Source: Flavobacterium sp.
GTDB lineage: Bacteria > Bacteroidota > Bacteroidia > Flavobacteriales > Flavobacteriaceae
Length of the DNA stretch: 43,764 bases
Assembly (NCBI RefSeq): GCF_025352015.1
Contig: NZ_JANXUG010000038.1
Span: forward strand, 1-43,764
Reading direction: 5' to 3'
Part shown: piece after piece, positions 33,822-43,707 of the stretch
How positions within the stretch are numbered: the first letter of the stretch is position 1
Layout: each line of letters opens with the position of its first letter
Translations under genes and position numbers: made by a program
Notes under the pieces: model-generated
What the model was told of the DNA's origin: nothing
Database searches by the model: none
Seen by the model: the letters and a program-made list of their open reading frames with translations, nothing else

Positions 33822-34276
33822 TTATTGTTTTTTTTATTAGCGTAAAAGTAAAGTGAATGATTGTGAATTTCAATTCCGAAAATTTCTTCAATTGTTTGTT
33901 TGATGGTTTGAATGCGTGGGTCGCAAAACTCTATTACTTCGCCGCTATCGGTCATGATGATATGGTCGTGTTGCCTATCGAAAAAGGACTTTTCATAATG
34001 CGCTTGATTTTGTCCAAACTGGTGTTTGCGCACCAAACCGCAATCTAATAAAAGCTCGATGGTGTTGTATAATGTGGCGCGCGAAACGCGATAGTTTTTG
34101 TTTTTCATTTTGATATATAAATTCTCTATATCAAAATGTTCTTCGCTATCATATATTTCCTGAAGAATGGCATACCGTTCGGGAGTTTTGCGGTGTCCTT
34201 TGTTTTCTAGATAAAGCGTAAAAACATTTTTTACGGTATCTTGATTTTTTGTGTTATCAGTAGCTATTAATGTCAT
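33818..34276 (-). CDS. Fur-family transcriptional regulator
   Basis: A 152-residue metalloregulator. The winged-helix domain is at about 1-90 ([35 protein letters not shown]). The dimerisation/metal half holds [20 protein letters not shown], with the metal-site His cluster and one Cys. It lacks the two CxxC structural zinc motifs of classic Fur. Whether it senses iron, zinc or peroxide cannot be told. It lies between spoT and purA, an order I recall as common in Flavobacteria. The 65 bp upstream contain a twice repeated ATAACTCATA. Confidence 0.9.
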   Translation of the reverse strand: MTLIATDNTKNQDTVKNVFTLYLENKGHRKTPERYAILQEIYDSEEHFDIENLYIKMKNKNYRVSRATLYNTIELLLDCGLVRKHQFGQNQAHYEKSFFDRQHDHIIMTDSGEVIEFCDPRIQTIKQTIEEIFGIEIHNHSLYFYANKKNNK

Positions 34277-34341
34277 GGGATAAAGGTAATTTTTTTGTTT
34301 AATGTTTTAGCAACTAATAACTCATAATTTATAACTCATAA

Positions 34342-36573
34342 CTAATTAGTGTAAACTCTGGTTACTTTATCTACGCCGTCAATCTTTTTGATGTTCTCAA
34401 TTAGTTTTTTCAAAATGGTATTGTTTTGTACTACCACTGCTACTTGACCGTTAAAAATACCAGCATCACCGCTCAAGGAAATACTCTGTATATTCACATG
34501 CATATTGTTAGAAATTACCTTGGTCAGCTCATTTGTTAAACCCATACTATCCATACCTGTAATTTTCAAAATGGCTTTAAATTCTTGCTGCGACGAGTCA
34601 ATCCATCGGGCCTGCATAATGCGATACGCGTAATTGGATTGCAAAGTGATTGCGTTGGGACAATCCTTTTTATGCACTTTTATACCTTCGTTAATCGTAA
34701 TAAAACCAAAGACTTCATCACCAGGAATTGGGTTACAGCAAGAGGATAATTTGTAATCTAATTTGTCTTGTTCTGATCCAAAAACCAACATGTCATAGTT
34801 GCTATTGAGAACCTGTTTGTTGATTTCCTCTGGCAGTGAACTTGGTGAACGTTTCATCTTACTTTTGAAGAAATTCATCAAAGTATTGCTCTTTTGAGCG
34901 GCGAAATCCTTGAGTTGTTGGTTTTCAATAGAACCAATTCCAACACGATAAAATAAATCCAAACTGGTTTTTAAATGAAAGAAATTTACCAATTCGTTAA
35001 TAACACTTTCATTTAAAATGATTTTTAAATGTTTCAATTTTCGAGTTAACAATTCTCGTCCATCTTCGGCAATTTTCTTGGTGTTTTCGTTAAGAACGTT
35101 TCTGATTTTATTTTTGGCTCTCGACGTAGTTACATAATCCAGCCAGTTTATGGTTGGTTTTTGATGAATAGAAGTAATGATTTCTATTTGATCACCACTT
35201 TTGAGTTCGTGATTGAGTGGTACTAATTTTCCATTGACACGAGTTCCACGGGTTTTTATTCCTATTTCGGAGTGAATGCTAAAGGCAAAGTCGAGCGAGG
35301 TAGCGCCTTTTGGCAGGGATTTGATTTCTCCCTTAGGTGTAAAAACAAAAATTTCTTTGGCATATAAATTCATTTTGAAATCTTCCACAAAATCTACAGC
35401 GTTTGTTTCTGAACTTTCTAATGCTTCCTTCAAAAGATTGAGCCATGTATCTAAACCACTTTCTTCGGTTGTGCCATTTTTGTATTTATAATGCGCAGCA
35501 TATCCTTTTTCGGCAATCTCATTCATGCGTTCACTGCGCACCTGAATTTCTACCCAACGCCCTTTCGGTCCCATGACGGTAATGTGTAAGGCTTCGTAAC
35601 CGGTAGATTTTGGTGAAGAGATCCAATCTCGCAACCTACTTGGGCTTGGGCGATAATGATCGGTTACTATGGAGTAAATTTTCCAAGCTAGAAATTTCTC
35701 ATCATGCAGATTGGATTTGTAAATAATCCTTAGCGCAAATTTATCATACACTTCATCAAAAGTGACATTTTGAGCTGCCATTTTTCTACGAATAGAATAA
35801 ATAGATTTTGGTCTTCCTTTTAAGTTGTATTCGACACCTTCTTCATCCAACGTTTTTTTCAAAACATCCGAAATTGTTTTGATGTATTCGTCTTGTTCTT
35901 CTTTGGTTTCTTTTATTTTACCAACAATATCTTTGTACACATCGGGTTCAGTATATTTCAAACCCAAATCTTCGAGTTTGGTTTTGATATTATACAACCC
36001 CAATCGATGCGCCAACGGAGCATAAATATACAAAGTCTCGGAAGCGATTTTGACTTGTTTATGATTGGGCATAGCATCCATAGTTTGCATATTGTGCAAA
36101 CGGTCGGCAATTTTTATCAGAATTACACGAACATCATCATTCAGAGTCAATAGCATTTTGCGAAAATTTTCTGCTTGCATCGAGATGTTCATGTCTTTTT
36201 TTACCTGCGAAATTTTGGTCAACCCTTCAACCAGATGAGCAATTTTTGGATTGAACATTTTTTCGATATCGTGAATGGTCACATCAGTATCTTCTACCAC
36301 ATCGTGCATCAAAGCAGCGGCAATGCTCGTTGCTCCAAGACCTATCTCGGAGGCAACAATTTTGGCAACGCCAATAGGATGAAAAATATAAGCCTCGCCT
36401 GATTTGCGGCGTTGGTCTTTGTGGGCTTCTACAGCAACATCAAAGGCTTTTCGAATGAGTTTTTTATCAGAATCGGTGAGGGTTTGATAACTTATGCGAA
36501 GCAATTCTTTGTATTCTCGGGCAATGGCTTTTTTTTCTTCTTCTAAATCTGTTTCAATCATAACATGTTTCAA
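34342..36573 (-). CDS. spoT: RelA/SpoT bifunctional (p)ppGpp synthetase/hydrolase
   Basis: The 743-residue stringent-response enzyme. The N-terminal hydrolase HD domain has His90-Asp91 in LMHDVVEDTD, so hydrolase activity is expected to be intact. The synthetase domain (about 230-370) has YDKFALRIIY, DWISSPKSTGYEALH and the catalytic Glu in WVEIQVRS. TGS (about 400-460, VFTPKGEIKSLPKGATSLDFAF), a helical/zinc-finger region with CCNPIPGD, and a C-terminal ACT domain (about 665-743) follow. As the only RSH protein in the window it is probably bifunctional. The upstream 147 bp hold an inverted repeat. Confidence 0.95.
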   Translation of the reverse strand: MKHVMIETDLEEEKKAIAREYKELLRISYQTLTDSDKKLIRKAFDVAVEAHKDQRRKSGEAYIFHPIGVAKIVASEIGLGATSIAAALMHDVVEDTDVTIHDIEKMFNPKIAHLVEGLTKISQVKKDMNISMQAENFRKMLLTLNDDVRVILIKIADRLHNMQTMDAMPNHKQVKIASETLYIYAPLAHRLGLYNIKTKLEDLGLKYTEPDVYKDIVGKIKETKEEQDEYIKTISDVLKKTLDEEGVEYNLKGRPKSIYSIRRKMAAQNVTFDEVYDKFALRIIYKSNLHDEKFLAWKIYSIVTDHYRPSPSRLRDWISSPKSTGYEALHITVMGPKGRWVEIQVRSERMNEIAEKGYAAHYKYKNGTTEESGLDTWLNLLKEALESSETNAVDFVEDFKMNLYAKEIFVFTPKGEIKSLPKGATSLDFAFSIHSEIGIKTRGTRVNGKLVPLNHELKSGDQIEIITSIHQKPTINWLDYVTTSRAKNKIRNVLNENTKKIAEDGRELLTRKLKHLKIILNESVINELVNFFHLKTSLDLFYRVGIGSIENQQLKDFAAQKSNTLMNFFKSKMKRSPSSLPEEINKQVLNSNYDMLVFGSEQDKLDYKLSSCCNPIPGDEVFGFITINEGIKVHKKDCPNAITLQSNYAYRIMQARWIDSSQQEFKAILKITGMDSMGLTNELTKVISNNMHVNIQSISLSGDAGIFNGQVAVVVQNNTILKKLIENIKKIDGVDKVTRVYTN

Positions 36574-36647
36574 TCAATTCCTAAAATTAGCAATAACAAA
36601 TGAACTGTGCAAATGGAAATAATAAAGGATTTTTGGAATTATTGTAA

Positions 36648-36705
36648 AACACAGATTCCACAAATTAGCACAGAAAAATCAGTGATAATTTTTGGAATCT
36701 GTGTT
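36648..36705. repeat. 13-bp inverted repeat between spoT and the RNA methyltransferase
   Basis: Arms AACACAGATTCCA (36648-36660) and its exact complement (36693-36705) flank a 32-base spacer. It lies 15 bp after the stop of the SpoU-type gene and 74 bp before the spoT ATG. The spacer contains a further CACAGA-like word. From memory, similar CACAGATT elements recur between genes in Flavobacteria, so it may be a dispersed palindromic repeat or a weak terminator. Confidence 0.55.
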
Positions 36706-36720
36706 AAAAATCAAATCAAG

Positions 36721-37518
36721 CTAGAGCCTTCTTTGTCTTTTAGCTTCAAATATCAAAATAGCGGCAGCAACAGATACATTCATACTGTCTATTTCGCCTT
36801 GCATCGGAATAATGATATTTTGTGTCGCTTTTTCACGCCAAAGTTCTGTTAATCCTGTAGCTTCTGTTCCAACAACCAAAGCCGTTGGTGTGGTGTAATC
36901 TTGAGTATGATAGGAAATAGAATTTTGCAAAGTAGCACTAAAGAAATTGATGCTGTTTTTTATTAGAAAATCAATCACTTCCTCGGTAGTTCCCGTTGCA
37001 ATTTGGTTGGTGAACAAGCATCCCACGCTGGATCGAACTGTATTGGGATTGTATAAATCGGTTTTTGGATTGGCAATAAGCACGGCATCAACGTTGGCGG
37101 CGTCGCAGGTACGAAGAATTGCTCCAATATTTCCAGGTTTTTCTATGGCTTCCATGACTAAAATCAATGGATTTGTAGGAAGTTTTAATTCAGATAGTTG
37201 TAACGATTTGGTTTTGGCTACAGCCAAAATGCCTTCGGTGGTATCGCGATACGCTAGTTTTTGATAAACTTCTTTTGAGATTTCTATGCTCTCGCTTATC
37301 GACTGCGCTCGAAGAGACAAAATGGTAGGGCTGTTTTCCGAAATTAATTCATTACAAATTAAAATTGTTTCGATTTCATAATTTCCTTTGATGGCGAGTT
37401 CTATTTCGCGCTTGCCCTCAATGATAAAAGTTCCCGATTGTTTGCGGGCTTTGGCTTTTTCTTGCAATTGCATCAACGATTTTATAAACGGATTTTGAGA
37501 AGACGTAATTTGTTTCAT
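36721..37518 (-). CDS. SpoU (TrmH-like) RNA 2'-O-ribose methyltransferase
   Basis: A 265-residue SPOUT enzyme. The N-terminal substrate-binding domain (about 1-100) precedes the SpoU fold. Motif 1 is MEAIEKPGNIGAILRTCDAA, motif 2 GTEATGL, and motif 3 MNVSVAAAILIFEA (about 245-258). The target (rRNA or tRNA) cannot be told from the sequence. It is 36 bp downstream of the gliding-motility protein gene, so it may share its transcript. Confidence 0.9.
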   Translation of the reverse strand: MKQITSSQNPFIKSLMQLQEKAKARKQSGTFIIEGKREIELAIKGNYEIETILICNELISENSPTILSLRAQSISESIEISKEVYQKLAYRDTTEGILAVAKTKSLQLSELKLPTNPLILVMEAIEKPGNIGAILRTCDAANVDAVLIANPKTDLYNPNTVRSSVGCLFTNQIATGTTEEVIDFLIKNSINFFSATLQNSISYHTQDYTTPTALVVGTEATGLTELWREKATQNIIIPMQGEIDSMNVSVAAAILIFEAKRQRRL

Positions 37519-37554
37519 AGTGGCAATTGAAAATTGAAAGTCACCTCGTTTTTG

Positions 37555-39351
37555 TTAATGATTTAAATATAAAAAGCCTTTTAGAGGTTCAGGATAATCG
37601 GCATCGTTTAAAAATAATAAATAAAAATAAGTCCCATCAGGAGCATTTTTAGAGCCCACACCTTCTTTTATATAACCATCCCAATCTAAGGTATTTTGAT
37701 TCCCTGTCCAAATCAATCTTCCCCATCTGTTGTATATTTCTAGTTTAAAACTCATGAAAATATTTCGTAAACCAGCAATAAAAAAAACATCATTTATGGT
37801 ATCATTATTGGCAGAAACATAGTTGTAAACCGTTGGTGGACAATTTCTAGTGGTTAGTAAAAAAGAGGTGGTTGCGAAACAAGTAGCATTTTCCACTCTA
37901 ACAAAAATTTCTTTAGGAGTAGTTATGGCAACATAATTTGTTGTGTTCAAAATTGGACTTACAGCTGCAATTGCATTTTCAAGTGTTTCATAAAAATGCA
38001 CCTCATCCAGTGGATTGGTTTTTACCAATTCTTCATAACTTGAAAAATCAAAAGTACCCCGAGTAAAACCTTCGTTACAAGCAATAACATTTGGCAAAGC
38101 CGTAAAAGTAGGCTTTAGTAAGAGCGCATCGTTGAGGAGGAATGTATTGTTATTCTCATTGAGTTCGGTTACTATTCCTGTTCCGTTTCCTATATCATCA
38201 ACTACAAATTTTAGCTCAAAAGTAGAGTTAATAGTATTGGGCAAAACTATTGTGATTTGACTGCTAATGGAACCACCAATAGGAATCGCGGCAGTAGTTA
38301 CTACTGTTTGAAAAAGCACTCCGTCGATGTATATAGAAACAGGTGTTAAAGCAGGAAGCGGGTTGGAACCATTAAGATTTGAAACCGTATAATGTGCTAC
38401 AATTGTTTTAGAATCGCATTGTTTGTCTACAGAGTTTACAGTAACGGTAGCATCGGGCAACTGACTATTGAGTTTTGTAACCACAGCATTTATTAAAATA
38501 ACATCTTGAGTAGAAGTAAGCTTGATTTGTGCCGCAGTATCACCAACATGAATATATCCTTGAATGTCATAAATATCTAAATCCATGTTGTAAAGGATAT
38601 TGCTACCCGTGATAGAATTGGTTCCGTTAAAAACATTATTGGCAGGATTTAAAGGAGCATTACTTAAAAGTAAATTATTAAAATAAAAACTTTCGGTAGG
38701 CAAAGCTGCATCACCTTCCCATGCTATAAAACCTACTTTTGAATTACTGGTATCTAAAACATTTAAACTGCTTAAATTAATAATCAAATCATCGGGAACT
38801 GATTGCAAACCCTGATAAATATTGATTTGGGTTAATGGCAGTGAAGCCGCTTCATAAATAATTAACATTGCCCATCCAGCAAAATTAGTTCTGCTATCAC
38901 AATATCCTGAATTATTGATGAGGGTTTGTGAAATATCTAAATCAGACAAAGTATAAGTTCCATTTCCTGTAGTTATTAATTGTTGCGTCACATCGGCAAA
39001 AGCACTAAAAAAAACTAATTCATTATAAGTTCTTTGATAGGTTATTTGAGAAGTAATAGCAATAGTGTTAAGGGAAACATTTAAATCTCCTGTCCCTGAA
39101 CCAGCCCAATACAAATAGGCTTTCTCTATTTGCTGACCTGCGTTTAAATTAAGAACAGCACTAGAAGAAGTAACTAGCAGGTCTTCGCAGCCCGGTGTGA
39201 TATTATTTTCCCCAAGATTCATAGTATTGCCAATGAAAGTGAAATCATAACGCCCATTGAACTGCTGGTAAAAGCCAACATTTTGCCCATTAGTTTTAAA
39301 AATGAAGCAAATGAGAGTAATAAAAAAGAAAAAATGTTGTTTTGATTTCAA
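37555..39351 (-). CDS. Gliding-motility/T9SS type B sorting-domain surface protein
   Basis: A 598-residue exported protein. The TTG at 39351-39349 is the best start, directly before the signal peptide (KSKQHFFFFITLICF, ending TNGQ), and no ATG lies nearby. The bulk is beta-rich, with a CARDB-like domain at about 290-410 (TVNSVDKQCDSKTIVAHYTV). The C-terminal 80 residues are the CHU_C/gliding-type sorting domain (YVSANNDTINDVFFI ... WGRLIWTGNQ, ending PLKGFLYLNH) that directs export by T9SS. It is probably attached to or secreted through the outer membrane. Binding partner unknown. Confidence 0.9.
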   Translation of the reverse strand: MKSKQHFFFFITLICFIFKTNGQNVGFYQQFNGRYDFTFIGNTMNLGENNITPGCEDLLVTSSSAVLNLNAGQQIEKAYLYWAGSGTGDLNVSLNTIAITSQITYQRTYNELVFFSAFADVTQQLITTGNGTYTLSDLDISQTLINNSGYCDSRTNFAGWAMLIIYEAASLPLTQINIYQGLQSVPDDLIINLSSLNVLDTSNSKVGFIAWEGDAALPTESFYFNNLLLSNAPLNPANNVFNGTNSITGSNILYNMDLDIYDIQGYIHVGDTAAQIKLTSTQDVILINAVVTKLNSQLPDATVTVNSVDKQCDSKTIVAHYTVSNLNGSNPLPALTPVSIYIDGVLFQTVVTTAAIPIGGSISSQITIVLPNTINSTFELKFVVDDIGNGTGIVTELNENNNTFLLNDALLLKPTFTALPNVIACNEGFTRGTFDFSSYEELVKTNPLDEVHFYETLENAIAAVSPILNTTNYVAITTPKEIFVRVENATCFATTSFLLTTRNCPPTVYNYVSANNDTINDVFFIAGLRNIFMSFKLEIYNRWGRLIWTGNQNTLDWDGYIKEGVGSKNAPDGTYFYLLFLNDADYPEPLKGFLYLNH

Positions 39352-39462
39352 AGCAAAACGGTTAAGAAGATAAAATTAAACAATATTTTTGAAAATTGAA
39401 TTTTTAATATGAATGACTTTTTTAAAATAAATGTTTAATTTTCCAATGTTTAAAAGCTACTT

Positions 39463-40440
39463 GTGAAAAATTATTCTATTCGACGATATACTTTAGATGA
39501 TTATGCTATTTGGAACAACTTTGTGAGTAGTGCCAAAAATGCAACGTTTCTTTTTCATCGTGATTTTATAGAATACCATTCCGATAGATTTCAAGATTTT
39601 TCTTTGCTTGTTTTTGATGGAGATAAACTGATTTCTGTGCTTCCAGCGAATAGATTTGACAACACTCTTTTTTCTCATCAAGGATTGACTTATGGCGGTT
39701 TTGTTTTTGATGCCAAAATCAAATTAGGTGAAGTTTTAGACATTGCAAAATCGGTTTTACAGTTTTTACATTCAATAGATATTGCTACTTTTCAACTGAA
39801 ATTAATTCCGTCGATTTATAATCAGTTTTTTTCAGAAGAAATTGAATATGCTTTGTTTTTGACAAATGCCAAATTGATTCGTAGAGATTGTCTTTCGGTT
39901 ATTGATTTAACCAAACCTTTTTCTTTTTCAAAAACTAGGAAAGAAAGCATTCGTCGTGGCGAAAAGAATAATTTAGTAATTAAAGAAGAATTGAAATTCG
40001 AATTGTTTTGGAACGAAATTTTAATTCCAAATTTGACCAAAAAACACAATTCAAAACCAGTTCACACAGTAGAAGAAATAATCAAGTTGCAGAAAAAATT
40101 TCCTAAAAACATTCGTCATTTTAATGTGTATCACGGAGGAAAGATTGTAGGAGGAACAACGATTTTCATAACTGATAAAGTAGCACATCCACAGTATATT
40201 TCGGGAAATGAACAGAAGAATGAATTAGGAAGTTTAGATTTTCTCTACAATCATTTAATTACCGAGGTTTTTAAGGATAAAAATTTCTTTGATTTTGGTC
40301 CGTCACACGAAGAAAACGGAAAAAAAATCAATGAAGGAATTCTATTTTGGAAAGAAAGTTTTGGGGCAAAAACAACTGTTCAGGATTATTATGAAGTTAA
40401 AACATCTAATTTTGGACTATTAGACACTATTTTAATTTAA
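39463..40440 (+). CDS. FemAB/GNAT-like acyltransferase
   Basis: A 325-residue cytoplasmic protein starting at GTG 39463. Two halves of a GNAT fold are seen, as in FemAB-like and peptidoglycan/polysaccharide acyltransferases: TLDDYAIWNNFVSSAKNATF near the N-terminus, and KIVGGTTIFITDKVAHPQYI plus DFLYNHLITEVFKDKNFFDFG in the C-terminal half. In flavobacterial polysaccharide loci such proteins modify sugars or act near Wzx. The next gene starts 11 bp after the stop. Acceptor and donor are unknown. Confidence 0.8.
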   Translation: MKNYSIRRYTLDDYAIWNNFVSSAKNATFLFHRDFIEYHSDRFQDFSLLVFDGDKLISVLPANRFDNTLFSHQGLTYGGFVFDAKIKLGEVLDIAKSVLQFLHSIDIATFQLKLIPSIYNQFFSEEIEYALFLTNAKLIRRDCLSVIDLTKPFSFSKTRKESIRRGEKNNLVIKEELKFELFWNEILIPNLTKKHNSKPVHTVEEIIKLQKKFPKNIRHFNVYHGGKIVGGTTIFITDKVAHPQYISGNEQKNELGSLDFLYNHLITEVFKDKNFFDFGPSHEENGKKINEGILFWKESFGAKTTVQDYYEVKTSNFGLLDTILI

Positions 40441-40451
40441 AAATCATATTT

Positions 40452-41027
40452 GTGAATATTACTCATAAAATAAAAACTTTCCTCTTTGTTACGTTGCGTA
40501 TTTGGAAGTATAAATTGCTTTCTGATTGCAAAAACGTAACAGGGAAACCCAACTTATTTCATCCATTACTTTTGAAAGGGAAAGGCAAAATTTCATTTGG
40601 TAAAAATGTTCAGATTGGAGTAGTAGCTTCTCCGAATTTTTATTCACATTATACTTATTTGGAAGCCCGGAATTCAGATAGCGAAATTACTATTGGTGAT
40701 AATGTTTCTATTAATAATGCCTTTTCGGCAGTGGCTTTTTCAAAAATAACCATCCAGAATAATGTTTTAATTGGAGTAAATTGTGCTATAATTGATAACG
40801 ATGGGCATAATCTCGAAATAGACAAACGGAATTATGATGAGATAAAATCGGAAGCCGTTTTTATTGCAGAGAATGTCTTTTTAGGCGATGATGTTACCAT
40901 TTTGAAAGGCGTAACTATTGGCAAAAATTCGGTTATTGGAAATGGTTCGATTGTTACTAAAAGTATACCTGAAAATGTAATTGCCGCCGGAAATCCGGTT
41001 AAAGTAATTAGATATTTACAACCTTAA
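40452..41027 (+). CDS. Hexapeptide-repeat acyltransferase
   Basis: A 191-residue left-handed beta-helix enzyme of the maltose/galactoside O-acetyltransferase type, starting at GTG 40452. Hexapeptide turns are clear (ITIGDNVSINNAF, ITIQNNVLIGVNCAI, VFLGDDVTILKGVTIGKNSVIG). The active-site His is probably in NDGHNLE, and the end is AAGNPVKVI. It likely O- or N-acetylates a sugar of a surface polysaccharide. Its TAA shares its last base with the ATG of the next gene (TAATG). Confidence 0.87.
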   Translation: MNITHKIKTFLFVTLRIWKYKLLSDCKNVTGKPNLFHPLLLKGKGKISFGKNVQIGVVASPNFYSHYTYLEARNSDSEITIGDNVSINNAFSAVAFSKITIQNNVLIGVNCAIIDNDGHNLEIDKRNYDEIKSEAVFIAENVFLGDDVTILKGVTIGKNSVIGNGSIVTKSIPENVIAAGNPVKVIRYLQP

Positions 41028-42046
41028 TGGATATCTTAATAAAATCGTATAATAGGCCTTACTATTTGGACAGATGTTTGTTTTCTATTAATAAACATGT
41101 GATTATTGGTAATGGAAAAATAATTGTTTTAGATGATGGAACGCCGCAAATTTATTTGGATAGAATAACAGAAAAATATCCCAATATTATAATAAAAAAA
41201 TCAGAGTTCTACGAAAAGAAAGTTCAATTCACAACCAAAGGCAAAAGGCCAGAAAAGTATAGTATTCCGGTAAATTTATGGGTTGATTCAGCTAAAAGGG
41301 CTTCTGAAAATTTTATTTTAATAGAAGATGATACTTGGTTTATAGATATTGTCAATTTGGGTGAGGTTGATGCTGAAATCACACAAAATAATGTTGCCTT
41401 AACCAAGCTGTATTGGATTGGAAATTCTATAATCAATCAAAATAAAAAAGAAACATCACTAAAAAATATTGTATTGCTAAAACCCAAATTACTTACTACA
41501 ATTCCGGCTTTGTATTATTTTATTTTTTACAAGTTTGACCGATTTAAAATCCGGAAGATACTGCGGTTTTTCAAAATCAATACTAACGAAAAGCAACTTG
41601 CCTACAGAACTATTTATGCGGTTGCCGGAATGATTTTTAATAAAAATTATTTTGTCAAATTGTGGGATAATCATCAAAATAATGTTGATGAAGGTTTACA
41701 GATTTATAATGCAGTGAAGGTTTTCAAAGAGCAAAAACACACCATAAAATTTGCTCGGTATCATCATGAAATCCTTCGAACGGGATTTATGTCGGCCGCA
41801 ACCAATCAGCACAAGGAAAGCTATGTTGGCAATGTAGATATGTTTGCGTTTAACAAACTTATGAATGAATCATGGTTGCATAATCAGTTAGATGTTATAA
41901 GTTCGTTACCTAATGATATTAATGCAGAAGAAATAATCAGAATACTTGATAGCGATAAGCAAAAAACTATTTTATCAAAAGACTGGTTAAGTTGGGTAGG
42001 TAGTTTTAAGAGTTATTATTTAGAAATGGGATGCAAAATCGATTGA
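41027..42046 (+). CDS. Family 2-like glycosyltransferase
   Basis: A 339-residue GT-A fold enzyme, without signal peptide. The nucleotide-sugar region shows IKSYNRP (5-11), IIVLDDGT (32-39) and the acidic metal-binding ILIEDDTW (97-104). The C-terminal half (about 200-339) is helical. It transfers a sugar to a lipid-linked oligosaccharide or glycan in the cytoplasm; the sugar is unknown. It is translationally coupled to the upstream acyltransferase, and the flippase starts 7 bp after its stop. Confidence 0.82.
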   Translation: MDILIKSYNRPYYLDRCLFSINKHVIIGNGKIIVLDDGTPQIYLDRITEKYPNIIIKKSEFYEKKVQFTTKGKRPEKYSIPVNLWVDSAKRASENFILIEDDTWFIDIVNLGEVDAEITQNNVALTKLYWIGNSIINQNKKETSLKNIVLLKPKLLTTIPALYYFIFYKFDRFKIRKILRFFKINTNEKQLAYRTIYAVAGMIFNKNYFVKLWDNHQNNVDEGLQIYNAVKVFKEQKHTIKFARYHHEILRTGFMSAATNQHKESYVGNVDMFAFNKLMNESWLHNQLDVISSLPNDINAEEIIRILDSDKQKTILSKDWLSWVGSFKSYYLEMGCKID

Positions 42047-42053
42047 TTTTATC

Positions 42054-43544
42054 ATGAGTCAGGAAAACAGTAAATCGTATCGTTCTATTGTAAAAGCAAC
42101 TGGAGTTTTCGGAACCATGCAGGTTTTCAGAACGCTAATAAGCATTGTCAGTTCCAAATTTATCGCTGTTTATCTTGGTCCGATTGGTTTCGGATTGTTA
42201 TCTCTTTTAAATAATTCGGTTAATATTATAGTCGCCATCACCAATTTCGAATTTCTAACGGTCGCCACAAGAGAAGTCGCTTTGGTTTCTAATTCCGATG
42301 ACGATTCACAGTTGTCAAAAACTATTGCATTATTGCAAAGAATGGCTGTCGTGATAGGTGTTTTAGGTGCCATTGTTTGCCTCTTATTTAGTAAACTATT
42401 GAGTACTCTAACTTTTGGCAATCCCTATAAGCAGCATTGGTTTATACTATTGGCTTTTTATATGCTAATTACCAGTTTTTCAAACGCCAGAATGGCTGTT
42501 CTTCAAGGAGTGAATAACATTAAGACTTTGGCGATATGCAATATCGTTGCTGCATTTATTACGGCTATTGGAACGATTATTATTTATTATTTCTTGAGAA
42601 TTGAAGGTATAATTTGGGTAATGTTATATTCGAGTATGGTGCTGTTTTTGGTTACCTTTTATTTCACAAGACAATATAAATTTAGTGTTAATTCTCTGGG
42701 ATTTAAAGAGTTTTATCATAATTCATCACCCATTTTTAAGTTTGGATTTTTTATGTCTGTTAATTTAATTCTGGGACAGATGTGCAATTTTGCAATCAAA
42801 TTATATCTCAATGATAGTGGTGTTTCCTCACAAATTTTAGGATATTATGAAGTCAGTACCGTAATTTTAATAAATTATTTAGGATTGATTTTTATTGCGA
42901 TGTCATTTGATTTTTATCCTAAATTAACTTCTGTCAGTGCCGATAATGAAAAAGTAAAACAATTAGTAAACAATCAAGTAGAAATTGCACTTATTTTGGT
43001 TACTCCTGCGATTGTTTTCTTGTATTTAGCAGCTCCGTTTTTAATCGAATTATTATACACCAAAGAATTCTCCAGCACGTTTTTAATATTAAAAACAGCA
43101 TTGTTTTCGGTAATTCTAAAAGCGGTTATTTTTCCCTTAGGTTATATCGTTTTAGTAAAAGGAGATAAAAAACTCTTCTTTAAGCAAGCGTTATTTAGTG
43201 ATTTTTTAAACTTAGTTTTATCTATTGTCTTGTATAAATATTTTGGTTTGTTAGGTTTAGGAATTGCATACTTTTTAAATTATGCTATTTATGCTATTTA
43301 TGTTTATAAAATGGTAAACAAACATTATGAATTTTTATTTGTCCAATCTTGTAGAAAGTTAATAGCAATAAGTCTAATCATTGGAGTTTTGGCAATTGTA
43401 ATTATATACAGTTTTGAACAGTTGTATATCTTCATTCTGATTTCAGCATTGTTTCTAATTTCAGTTCTTTATTCCTATAAAGAATTGAATAAAAGAATAA
43501 ACTTGAAAAATTATATAATCGAGAAGCTATGTAGAAATAAATAA
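42054..43544 (+). CDS. Wzx-like polysaccharide flippase
   Basis: A 496-residue polytopic membrane protein of the MATE-like polysaccharide export (Wzx/RfbX) type, with twelve to fourteen helices. It starts MSQENSKSYRSIVKATGVFGTMQ, a typical cytoplasmic opening, and has FIAVYLGPIGFGLLSLLNN as an early helix. It flips lipid-linked O-antigen or exopolysaccharide units across the inner membrane. It closes the run FemAB-like, acyltransferase, GT2, flippase, implying that the cluster continues in both function and DNA. Confidence 0.9.
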   Translation: MSQENSKSYRSIVKATGVFGTMQVFRTLISIVSSKFIAVYLGPIGFGLLSLLNNSVNIIVAITNFEFLTVATREVALVSNSDDDSQLSKTIALLQRMAVVIGVLGAIVCLLFSKLLSTLTFGNPYKQHWFILLAFYMLITSFSNARMAVLQGVNNIKTLAICNIVAAFITAIGTIIIYYFLRIEGIIWVMLYSSMVLFLVTFYFTRQYKFSVNSLGFKEFYHNSSPIFKFGFFMSVNLILGQMCNFAIKLYLNDSGVSSQILGYYEVSTVILINYLGLIFIAMSFDFYPKLTSVSADNEKVKQLVNNQVEIALILVTPAIVFLYLAAPFLIELLYTKEFSSTFLILKTALFSVILKAVIFPLGYIVLVKGDKKLFFKQALFSDFLNLVLSIVLYKYFGLLGLGIAYFLNYAIYAIYVYKMVNKHYEFLFVQSCRKLIAISLIIGVLAIVIIYSFEQLYIFILISALFLISVLYSYKELNKRINLKNYIIEKLCRNK

Positions 43545-43707
43545 AACTTATTTCTAAAGTGAACATTTTTAAATTTCCTTCTCTTTTATAAAAGACATAA
43601 TATTTCTATATAATTATTTTAATGTTATTTGTTGGTATTATTATTCTTTAACAAGAATTTAATAAGTTTTTTTCGTAATTTAAATGACTAACAATTAAAA
43701 CATTTAA

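Noticed and set aside
34317..34340. Repeated ATAACTCATA upstream of the Fur-family gene
   Set aside because: Low-complexity AT-rich spacer of a type I recall as frequent in Flavobacteria; too short to call an operator.
34342..36573. GYEALH in the SpoT synthetase domain instead of the more familiar GYQSLH
   Set aside because: I recall this variant as usual in Bacteroidetes, and the remaining catalytic residues are intact.
36947..37264. 105-codon plus-strand frame inside the SpoU-type gene
   Set aside because: Antisense to conserved motifs of the methyltransferase; no start signal.
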